Assembly (NCBI GenBank): GCA_023014335.1
Contig: JAECYW010000013.1
Location: forward strand, 806,001-870,000
DNA length: 64,000 nt
Direction: 5' to 3'
Origin: Galerina marginata
Taxonomy: Eukaryota > Basidiomycota > Agaricomycetes > Agaricales > Galerinaceae
The notes under the pieces were generated by a model. The model saw only the letters and a list, made by a program, of their open reading frames with translations, was not told where the DNA came from and made no database searches. Shown piece after piece: positions 24,762 to 35,035 of the stretch (position 1 is the stretch's first letter; every line of letters starts with the position of its first letter). A program made the translations under genes and the position numbers.

Positions 24762-25447
24762 ATTAGGCCGCGATGTTCTTGTAGAGCAGAGCAAGAGAAA
24801 TTTTTAAGAATCGCATAGGCTGTTCTGGGATAAGTTAATACTTCCAAGTTGAACGTTCACAGAAAGATGAGAAATCGTGATTAACATTTGTAATTTTGGG
24901 AACAATAACAACAGATATACGTAGCTGTCCGATCCGTTCAAAGTATCATCCCGTGGACTACAAAGGTAGACATTCTGCAGGACCAGGAATTTACTCTTGC
25001 CGGGTTGTTTAACGTCCAAGCAAGTCGTGCGAGCGATTGCAAGGCGTAGATATACCCGGCAGGTTCCCTACTAGTATGGGGCTAGGACTAGGTCCTCCTC
25101 TTCAGTTAGTCAGTCAAAATTCACCAAGGAGTGGGATGAAATTAAGTGGATATAGCTATTTCCCGGGAACGTACTCGCAGCAGAAGCACAAAGTGTAATA
25201 AGTCATGGGGCTACATGCTAGTTGAAGGCAAGTTGAAGGAGGAAAAGCTTGGGAGAAGGCAAGGAAAATGGTTCAGTTCAAATTACAAGATCACGATGTT
25301 TGTGCATGTTATTTTTTGATGTCTACGGTGTTAATGTAAGCGCTCACCTGTATTTACGGCTCCTCACAGATTCCCATCACCTCTTATTGCCTTGTCTTTT
25401 GAAGAATCCCTCTAGCCTGGGAGGGTGTATATACCTTATTCTATAAC
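24762..25447. other. Intergenic region upstream of the Clr2 homologue
   Basis: No supported gene. ORFs are short and without domains. A TATA-like TATATACC lies about 20 bases upstream of the Clr2 start codon. Confidence 0.45.
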
Positions 25448-28029
25448 ATGCGGAACGTAGCGGAAACTTTTGTCCTCCCTCCTGACCCCGAATACCTCGA
25501 CTTTCCTAGGTCAGATGGATCAGTCAGTACTTGGCCGCCAAATACAACACGCGTCGTCGACCACGAAGGACACGTCAATTACTATGAATCTTTGCAACTA
25601 GAACATGCTCAGTCTATAAGGTGGAGGGTCCTTGTTGGGGAAGCGGCCGCTTTGAAGCTGAAATTACCTAGTAAATGACATATTCTTCCGTTTCCGTCAA
25701 ATGTTGACAATACCGAATCTGTGGTTATAGCTGGTCCGAATTATGTGCTACGGAATTTCCCTGATGGATACCGCCTCTATGACCACAACAAAGGTCCTAG
25801 CCATGCACCTAGACATGATCTATATCTTTTTGGTACGAGATGTAGTCGAATGTGCCATGCTGTAACTGACCCATCGAATACACCACAGGCCTTCTCAAGA
25901 AGCGCTTTCGCTCTATCAATGAATTTATTCCTCACGCAATTTGGCTCCTCGAGAACTCTTCAAACGACTGTGAATGTAAATACTGCGCCAAAAAATCACA
26001 AAAGGAGATTACCGCTTCCATGAGCAACATCCTACGGACAACGCCTACACAATCCCCAACACCAACCCGAGTTAAAACCGTGCGCGACAAGGGTAAAGGA
26101 AAGGATCCAATCAGCCGCATCAGGGAGCCCCGACAGCGCGACACAAGGGTTTATGCCGCCGTCCAACGAGCCTTCAAACATATGAAACCTTCCCCTGGAG
26201 TATTAAAACAACCTATGCTCGTGGAACGTAACAATGACTTAATCGCAATATATTCCAATACATCCATGGAGCTCAGGCGGTGGTTTAGAGAAGGAGAAGT
26301 CGTCTGGTGTGCCCTTGACCCCCCAATACCTCCACAGAACGGGGACATCAGAGCTTCGATCGAGTTTTGGCCTGGCGTCGTCGATGAAGTCAAACTAAAG
26401 ACAAATGCGATACCTCGCGAGGACAAAACACCCACTTCAAGTAGTACTTCCCATCCAAATGCGGACGATTCCCAAGCAAGCACTTCCACCATCAACCCTG
26501 ATCCCACACCGGGAAGTACGAGAGGACCAGTACTTGACAACGAAGATCAACCTCTTTGGACTGTACGACAATCGACAAGATACAAAATTCAGCTCCTGGC
26601 CGTATCTCATTCCTACACCATCGATGACCAACAAGTTCTACCATATCAGGCCTACGTACCAACAGATGAACTCATAAACGCAATGATTAATTTTCCGGCA
26701 GAGAAACTTGATTTCGATAAAGACTCGTTGGTCAAATTTAACCCTTGTCCTGGGCCCGCGGCGCCCACATTTTTTGACGCTGTTCCTGCTTACGCCACTG
26801 CTCTCCAGATTGCCTCTATCCTCTCCTCGACATGGTGTCTAACAGATGATTACGAGATCAATTACTCAATACCACCAAAGCCCACCAGTGCTGTCCTAAC
26901 ACCACGGCCCCGTCCTCCACAAACACAAGTTCCTGCTCCTGTACAACCTCCATCACAGCCCTCTCCCCCGTTAACGATACAGGACGCAATACAGCAGGCC
27001 TACCAACACAATGCGAATGTTTCCAACAGCCACTCTTACTATCGAAATGTCACGAGTGTCAACCCTGATACGTCACATAGCGACATTCAGAAAGTTGCAA
27101 ACCGCGTTTTGGGTGTTCCACCTCCGCCAGCCCAACTAATACAAAGAAGGTTCCAAGGCCTTTGGTGGGGAGCTGAAAGGATTTGGGCGGATGATTTCAT
27201 ACGCCTCAAAATCCCGCGTTGCACTCTTGCACCTCGTGGGGGACCCAATATACTGTCGCCTTCTGGTCCTGGGAAGTCGGTCGAGGACCTGTGGATGAAA
27301 GAAGGAAAAGACCCTGCGTTGCTAGGAGCAGGAACTCGTGGAGTTTTCCTGCGGTTGGATGGTCTCATTACTGTCGACGTTCCCAATGAGGTAGGCACGA
27401 CAAAGAAGGAAGCCAGGGTTTGTGGGATGCTGTACGAACTTGCAGACGAAGACTGGGAAGACCCAAACGAGCCAAAAGCAACAAATGACGTCTCAGAAAA
27501 CTCACTACCATCTACCTCACAGACACCGCAGTCCGCTGGCCCTTCAACTACAGGCATCGCTCCGGTCAATGGCACATCAACCTCCAAACCGCAGAAATAC
27601 GGCAACCCAACACATATCGGCCCAGGGCTGGGTGATGTTCTACCCCAACCACCCATTGGGTATAAATTCCGTCCTATTCTAGACCCAGGGTATGAATTTG
27701 TGGGGGCCATGGGTCTGATCAGCGGTCGATATTATCCCAGAATCCTGTGCCATCCTAAAATTCAGCCGAGGGTTCAGGCTGCACTCTCTCGTCCCATCAA
27801 GGACGGCGGTGTGACAGGGTTCGATAATCTATGGGCACTTGAAGGGCTGTCGGGGGGATACTTCAATTCTGTGGATCCACATCGGTACAAGAGGAGTCGG
27901 GTCGCCATGATGCAGGATGCCGATAGAGAAGCACTGAGACAACTGCAGGAGTACGCTGAGACGGAGAGGGTAAAGAACAACGGTACTTCAGGAGACGGCG
28001 AAGACGCTATGGAAGTGGATGAAATGTAG
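25448..28029 (+). CDS. Clr2-like transcriptional silencing protein
   Basis: Homologue of fission yeast Clr2, a subunit of the SHREC heterochromatin-silencing complex with Clr1, Clr3 and Mit1. Exon 1 encodes MRNVAETFVLPPDPEYLDFP and RVVDHEGHVNYYESLQLEHA. An intron at about 25671-25730 leads to the family block PNYVLRNFPDGYRLYDHNKG. A second intron at about 25832-25889 leads to LLKKRFRSINEFIPHAIWLL and the zinc-type CECKYCAKKSQKE. The large last exon (to 28029) carries a basic linker, FREGEVVWCALDPPI, FWPGVVDEV, a Pro/Thr-rich linker, then ERIWADDFIRLKIPRC and GVFLRLDGLITVDVP, the C-terminal Clr2 region. Total is about 800 residues, similar to other basidiomycete members. All introns are GT-AG with matching phases. 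Confidence 0.85.
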
Positions 28030-28354
28030 AAAGGATGTTTAATTAGTTGCTATAATAGAATGAGTGATGAGTGACGGGGATTGTGTGACAAAGCCACTTG
28101 ACCCTTGGGCTGGAGCCAACTCGTCGATTAACGTGTCAAGGGCATCCAAGCGCCCTTCCTCCCCGCCAGGTTGCAGAGGGACCGTCGCCGTCGCCGTCCT
28201 CAGCGTCGCCATTCTATACCCGCTGTCCCCCGTATCCCTTGGCCACCGGAAGTGACTTCGGCGGTTCCTCAGCCCATCAATCATTGTTCTCGCGCTCTTA
28301 TAACTACGCCTCTCCTTGTCTCTGTTTTTCTCTCTCCATCCAACCGCCTCCAAT
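28030..28354. promoter_or_regulatory. Short interval between the Clr2 homologue and the KAR9-GAR gene
   Basis: About 325 bases holding the 3' UTR of the upstream gene and the promoter of the next on the same strand. It is pyrimidine-rich just before the ATG (CTCCTTGTCTCTGTTTTTCT). Long overlapping frames here are chance. Confidence 0.45.
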
Positions 28355-31301
28355 ATGGGATCAGCGAGCGTCGCTTCGTCTCAGAGCTCCAACTACAGCT
28401 CTCCGTCTCAATCAAGTCTCACTTGCATTCCCGCGCCAGCATCAATCCTATCCAATGGCTCGGCATCATCATCCAAGGTGTCATTCGATCTCGATGATGA
28501 GGGTAAAGTCCTTGTTTCTACGCGTCAATGACCTTTCCTCATGCCCCTTTTCTCAGAGAATGTCACCATCACCGCCAACCGTTCGTTGTCAAAGAAATTG
28601 GGTAAACGGAAGAGTCAAGAGTGCGTTTCCCTCTTCTGTTCTTCCCGCCGTTTGGCTAACTAGCACAAAAGTGATATACGCCTTTTAGCCGTATCGACCC
28701 ACATGACAGAGCTTTCTTACGCGATATCCGACATACAAACTCGTATCTTCGGTATGCAAGTTGCAGTGGCAATATCTTTAGTTGTGGACTTAGCTTCTTT
28801 CCAGAAATCCAAGAACTTCGTCACAAATCCCAGTCTTTGGACAGCACGGATGCTAGCACCACAGGCACAATTGATCAATCTTTAATGGCGTTGGATGAAC
28901 GTCTGGAAGCACTCGAGAAGGGAATCAAGACTGTAAACGAAACTTTGGAACCTCTTTTGCGAACCGCGACAACACCGACTATATCTGAAAATGGGGCAGC
29001 GAGCGATAATGCGGCTTTACTACGAAAACATGCTACGTTATTGTCGGAATGGGAATCAGTGCAAGATGAGAGCGACGTTCTCAGGGAAGAATTGAAGGAG
29101 GATAAATGGCTGACTGTGTTCAGAACGGTAACCGACCAGGCAGATGGCATGATGTCCAGTCTGGAGAAGGCAGTGACTCGGTGTCAGGTGCGTGATTTCA
29201 TTTCTGAGCCGCGTCTTTTTCCCTAAAGCGTTTCACAGGAGTTTATATGGCAAGTCCATCGGCGAGGCGCTGACGACTTTCAATCCAACGCTGCTTACCC
29301 CTCTAGTCGAAACGATAGAGCGCCAATAACCTACGAGGTCTTCACCGCGCTTCTGGACTCTTATGAAGCTAAGAAGAAGTATGTCGTCTGACCTATCTTG
29401 AAATTTTGATGTTTTCTCATCGCGAATCCCGCATAGACACTACATGCCTGCCACGTCTAAAGTTCTTTCCATCATCGATAAAGGCGTTCGTGACCGCGTC
29501 ACAAAAAACGGAGAAACTTTGCGGCGGCATGCCGAGTCAGCTCAGCGATGGAAAAATTTGCGGGAACGGATTACACGAACGGACTTGGAAATGGAGAACA
29601 CACGCAAAATTTTGCTGAACGAAGATGGGTCGTCTGAACATGAGTCCACCACCTCTGGAACGGCATCGACGAAGAATGGATACCTCGCGACGCCGCCTAG
29701 TGGTCCTCGGATGTCAAGAGTAAGCTCGAGTAGCACCTCTATTTCTGGTTCGATATCTCCTTTCCGGAAGTTTGCGCGCAAGATCACAGGGAGCAGTAAA
29801 GCCAGTCCGCCGGCCGTATCTCCTCTGGCGGTGAATAAGAAAGGATCATCTGAATCTCCACCGACTTCCAACCCCGCAATGCGTCGCCAGCGAACGTCGT
29901 TGTTTGGACCTGCCCGTACAACTGCGCCAGTTACACCTTCAACGCCGGACAGACCTAGTCACAAGCACAGCCAAAGCTATACGCCAGACTCTTCTCCTCG
30001 CGGACCAAAGGTTGATAAAACAGAGTTCAATCCTGCATCTACTTCCCGTGCTACTGGTCCTCACAAACAACGTTGGAATAGCTCTATTAAAGTTGATCCC
30101 GAAGATCTCTACCAGACTATTAAAGGCGTCCCTAAGCGACCTCCATCGTCATCGGGGCATTACAGTTATAACGATGATATTCCACCTGTTCCGCCTCTTG
30201 CCACCCCCTATCGACGCAGTCTGTCAAGAGCGTCCATGGCTTCTTCCCGCCCTTGGTCTCCAATTACTTCTTCAAATTCTACAACATATTCATCCTCGTA
30301 CTTTCATCATCCACCTGTACCACCGCCAGCTTTAAGGACGTCATCTCGATCACAAACACCGTCTCGAGCCATTACACCCAGTGTCGCAACAACCCCTCGG
30401 ACGCGACCAAAGACACCAAGTCACATCCCAGCACCCAAGACCATAAGGACAGTGTCCGGGACTAAATCTGTAGGCGGATGGGACGACGAAGATGGTGTCT
30501 TCAATCGCTCGCACTCGCCTGCCTTTTCCGTCTCTGCATTAAGTTCTGCGTCCCCCAACTCTCATTCAGCGCACCCGCCACGGCCACCTAGCCGTTCTAT
30601 GATTCCTGTACCAAGTGTTCATCTTCACACACCTTCAAGACCGGGTTCTTCAATGTCCAATTTTAGTCGGTCTGAGAGTCCCACCATGCGGTCTTTCAGG
30701 TCGTCGGCTTTGAGGGCTCAAACACCGGAACATGCATTACGCGCCAGGGCACAGCAGGTGCCCGTCTTCCAAGGGTCAGTTACGAGACCACGGATATCGA
30801 CGAACAAACTCCCACCTTCTAGTTTCAGAGATGGGAGTGTCAGTCGTACGCCTTCTCGGCCTGGCTCTCGCACAGGCGCATACACACCGTCAATGGACCA
30901 GCTTCCGATGCATGAGTACATCCCGGGAAACAATTTCGACCCACTAGACGTCGAAGTGGCGTCTATCGTCAACTCTATCGCCCACGGACTCCTTGTCGAG
31001 CGTGTGGACCCTCCGTTAAAGAAGAGCCAGATCCCGAAGGAGGGCGAGGAGATCAAGGCGCAGTATGCGTTTTCGAATGCTTTGAGTCGGAAGGTCGTCA
31101 CATGTCGATTGACTACTCTGACGAGGTCTGGTAGGACGGGTGGAGACGCGACCACTAAGAAGGTTATGTGTCGCGTCGGCGGAGGTGAGTTGAATTCATT
31201 TTTAGACGGTGTTGGTTCGAATGAGACGTTGACTGTAATATTTTTCAGGTTGGCAGGACCTCAGTCATTACATACTCAACCGTCAAGCTGGTCTCGGGTA
31301 A
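28355..31301 (+). CDS. KAR9-like protein with C-terminal GAR (Gas2-related) microtubule-binding domain
   Basis: Likely cytoskeletal linker for spindle or nuclear positioning. A Ser-rich start (MGSASVASSQSSNYSS) is followed, after introns, by ISDIQTRIFEIQELRH-type helices and by LMALDERLEALEKGIKTVNE and REELKEDKWLTVFRTVTDQA, the KAR9-family signature near 29080. A large disordered Ser/Pro/Thr/Arg-rich region follows (29650-30900). The C-terminal GAR domain reads VERVDPPLKKSQIPKEGEEI, YAFSNALSRKVVTCRL, KKVMCRVGGG, then across an intron at about 31181-31249 WQDLSHYILNRQAGLG with its stop at 31299-31301. The Gly-Gly-Gly-Trp-x-Asp-Leu end is diagnostic of GAR domains. Small introns near 28503, 28620, 29190, 29240 and 29380 are needed. 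The combination is known from filamentous fungi as Gas2-domain proteins. Confidence 0.82.
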
Positions 31302-32468
31302 ATGACCGACTCGTTTCTTGAAACGTGCCTTTCTCGAAACCCAGCAAGCGAAATACGTCTATTCGATCGAAACGTGCACCGACACGACCTTTCCTGCTCG
31401 TATTATTTTTTTTTTCACCAGGTCAAGCACAGTCAGTCATTATCAATACTTGTAATCTTACACTCATTCCATTTCCTCTCATCGCTTATCGCACTCGTTG
31501 GTATTTGTTTAGTCCAATCCATCTGTCCGCCCATCCATCCACCTCATCATCACCCTCGTCGTCGTTGCCGTTACCTACACATATGTTTCCTGTTTAGTTA
31601 TTAGTTATGCTGAAATCACTGCACATCCGATGGTTTGGTCTATTTGCGACTCTCGGAAGTCCATATTTACAGTTCACCGAGCCTGTTCGGTTCCTCGGTT
31701 GTGTGCTATATTGTTCTCCACCACCTGCAGGCTGCCGCTGCTGTGTAGCTGGAACGAGTCTGGAACAAAGATCTGCTTTTGGCCGCCCCCACTGCCCACT
31801 GTCGTGCCCTGGAGACATAATGGACTCCAACAAGGACTCGTGCCGAGTCGAGATCGTAGATTTCCTGTGGGTTGTATTTTTACGGCAATAACATGAGAGA
31901 CGTCTTCGAGTCACATTCCAGGTTGCAGGCCTTGTGTCTGCCTTGAGGTTCAGGTTCAGTACAATTGGGCAGCGCCATGAAACGTGGTATATATGAAATT
32001 ACGGAAAACGATGTGAAAACAAGCAGGAAAGGCGTGCCCAACATAATCGATAATCAGTTGACCGACATGAATACTCATCCCCATTCTATAAACAATATTC
32101 CATGACAGCGATATTATTGTAGTCGTCCCGGCAGCCTCCTTTCCCGAATACTGTTGTCTTGAATGAAAAGAATCATTGCGGCTGTCCAGGTCGAGTTAAA
32201 AGGAGTTTGTGAACTACCGGTGGGATAGGCTCATGATAAGATTAGGACTAAGTTCGGAAGCAAGATGGAGAGGACGATAATCGACGGTTGACTGATAGAA
32301 AGGAGAGCGGCAGGCGGCAGGTTTACTAGAACGATCGGGGCCGGTCAAGAATTGAAAGCGGCGTTCCTTCTTCTTGTCCTCCTGACGTATCTGAATGTAA
32401 TGGTTTCAGCTCGTGAGCTATAAATCAAGCGCCTTTTTGAGATCCAGAGACTCAGACCACCGCCCATT
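31302..32468. other. Intergenic region with no recognised gene
   Basis: 1.17 kb. It is rich in T and C runs in the first 300 bases, which must include the KAR9-GAR 3' UTR. Overlapping short frames on both strands at 31594-31914 have no domain resemblance. The right end is the TRAPPC12 promoter. Confidence 0.5.
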
Positions 32469-34850
32469 ATGCCCAGACTCTCGTTCACCAAGTCAAGTCC
32501 AAAGGCAGACGATGCATCGAGTATATCGACCAAGGCGTCGATGAAGAAATTTCCCAGCAAGGTGGCGAAGAATGTGAAGCGGCAGCTCTGGCGCTTGGAT
32601 GAGATGCTGCACCACGTGACGCACACCAAACACCATTCCAGCGATAAACACCAGCGGAGTCGAACCTCTTCCTCCTCCTCTTCCTCACATTCTGCTCTCG
32701 ACGCTGTCCGTGTTTCCATTCCCCTATTGACACCGCCTTCCCCGACGTCGACCAATAGTACACGCATCTATCGCCCCAAATACATCAAGGAGCTAGATCT
32801 CGACCGAGCTAGTTGTAGCTCATCAGAACACCATCCCGCTCTTCCCCCTAGTTCCACGGATTTTGGACTCTCGACTCCTGTGATGGCCGAGGAACCGCAC
32901 CCTTTACCTGTGCCTCCTGTCGAGGAGGAAGAACCTTCTAATTCTGAGCCAATGTTCACAAGTCCTCCGACGGTGTATGTTGAACCCGAGACCCCAGATC
33001 CTTTCTTGATCGACGAGGAAGGGGATGCTCTTTCAGAAGATGATGAGGGACAGCAGGACTCTTCGGCCGCAGTTTCTCAGTATACCGTATCTCCAGCACA
33101 CAACGTCCCCCTGGACCTTCCCCCTTCGACCTCACCAGAGCCCGACACTGCCCAGCGACAACCACCCACCTCGCCTCTACCCAACCTTAACAAAGATGTT
33201 CCACCACCTCCTTCATCAGAAAGTGAGCAGGAAGAAGAAGAGGTCCCCGATATCTATGTCCCGACTCTCATTGTGCCCACCATGTTCCTGCCTATACCGA
33301 ATGTACGCCGCTCGTTTTCCTCCAACTATTTGACCTGGTGGTTGTGCAGAAATTTAATGTACAATAACTGTATTAGACCGACCCTTTGACTACGCTCCTC
33401 AACAAATATATTTATCCTCCTGAAAAACGTCCTGCGCGAGATCTAACCGGAGAATGGCAGCGAAGCGATTTCCATACTTTGGTTGTGAGTTTTAGGGTTA
33501 TCTTTCGTTGGATCTCAGAATATAAGTGACGAATTCCGTTCCTTGTGATGCCTTCCTCTAGATAACGAATAGCTGGCGAGCATTGGCCAGAATGGCTCGA
33601 GACCGTCTCGTTACATCTGACCCATCAGACTTGACGCTTATCCTAGGGGTACGTCCGGTTATTTCTTATATGCACCCCAGCGAGCTCACGCATATATCAC
33701 ATCACAAACAGCTCTGGCACCTCCGTCTCTCCTGCCTGGCCCGCCTCCGTCTGTTCAACCAGACCTCGGCAGAATGTACCAATCTCTTCGCCGTACTCAA
33801 CGCCATCGACCCTCAAGAGGCACGCGAGTACGTCTTCGAGCGTATCCTGCCCTTCGAGCTTGAGGTCATGCAGACACGCCTCAAGTACTGGGCTGGAGAC
33901 CACATGGGATATCTCGACGCATTGAACGCACTGCTGAAAAAATGCCGCACCAAATGTAGGCAGTCTGGGAACGATGCGACACTCGTCCCGATGTGGAAGG
34001 AACGCGGTGCACGAGTGTGCTTGATCATCGCGTCGCAAATGGTAGAGATGAAGGTACGTCTGTGTCTTCTTTCATTTTTCATTTTCCGTTGTTGGAAGCA
34101 GTTCCGCTTAACGGACTTTTTTTTTTGGGGGGGGGGAATAGGAAATTACGGCTGCTACAAAACTTCTCGAGCCTTTGTGCAAGCAAGGAGATACCTCGAG
34201 TCCTGCTCTACGATCGTCTGTCGCACGGATCTACCTCCAAGGTGGCAATTTGCAAATGGCCGAGAAGCACTTCGCCTTGGTGGAGAATGATCCTACAGCT
34301 GACGAAACTCTAAAGAAGATGAATGCTGCCATCCTCGCGTCTGCTCAAGGGGAATGGTCGGAAGCAAGTGAGGTGTTGAAGGAGATTCTAAACAATGATG
34401 CGAATAACTTTGCGGTGAACCTTATCTTTACATTCACCTAGGTAAGATGTGTCATGACTTGGCTGATGCTATTTTATGTTTATGAAGGCTGTCAACAATC
34501 TCTCTGTTGCTCTTCTGAGTCAGGGAAAATTGAAGGAGGCATGTATTTTAGGGCCTCTGTCTGCAACATTAGAAGGACTGATTTTTTATATGCTTTTAGG
34601 GCATTGAGGTGCTGGAAGCAGCACTACACGCTTCTCCAGCAAGTGTCGTCGTTGCTGAGCCCTTTTTGTTCAACCTTTGTACGCCCTCTATGTATATCTT
34701 TGTGTTGTCTTCATAACAATCTCTCTAGCCACCCTGTATGAACTCCGGTCAACAAATGGTTTTGAAAAGAAAAAGAAACTACTGGTTGAAGCCGCAAAAT
34801 GGAGTGGAGATGGGTTGAGGACAAATTCTTTAAAGATGCCTGCTAATTAA
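32469..34850 (+). CDS. TRAPP complex subunit TRAPPC12 (TTC15-like)
   Basis: Subunit of the TRAPPIII tethering complex acting in ER-Golgi traffic and autophagy. The first exon is a disordered N-terminus with a basic start (MKKFPSKVAKNVKRQLWRLD), acidic and Pro-rich stretches, and then IYVPTLIVPTMFLPIPN. An intron (about 33304-33374) leads to TDPLTTLLNKYIYPPEKRPA and DLTGEWQRSDFHTL, the fungal TRAPPC12 signature. TPR-type helices follow: SNSWRALARMARDRLV, LWHLRLSCLARLRLF, FELEVMQTRLKYWAGDHMGY, VARIYLQGGNLQMAEKHFAL, MNAAILASAQGEWSEASEVL, AVNNLSVALLSQGKLKEGIE and FNLSTLYELRS. It ends SLKMPAN at TAA 34848-34850. About seven introns are present. The intron at about 34052-34141 contains T10 directly followed by G10. 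The N-terminal basic stretch may not belong to the conserved protein, since the start is simply the first ATG. Confidence 0.88.
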
Positions 34851-35035
34851 ACCATTCTAATTTCTCAGATATATTGGGCAGAATAAAAACCATCGCATCA
34901 AATATCTTTGTATTTAGTGAGCATATTTGTCACCATGTAGGCTTCAAATAAAGTGGTCTTCGGCCTTGGTCTAGTTGAGATATATTGCAGTATGTATCAG
35001 TATGGAATTTGTAACAAGAAATGATTCAAGGACTG
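34851..35035. other. Convergent 3' gap
   Basis: 185 A/T-rich bases between the TRAPPC12 stop and the stop of the NTPase gene on the other strand. It should hold both 3' ends. Nothing else is seen. Confidence 0.5.

Noticed and set aside
28098..28688. 196-codon open frame overlapping the start of the KAR9-GAR gene
   Set aside because: It is a shifted-frame shadow of the coding sequence and promoter. The protein is of low complexity and not domain-like.
31594..31914. Overlapping frames of about 90-106 codons on both strands
   Set aside because: Mirror-image frames over the same DNA with no domains. They look like chance openings in non-coding DNA.
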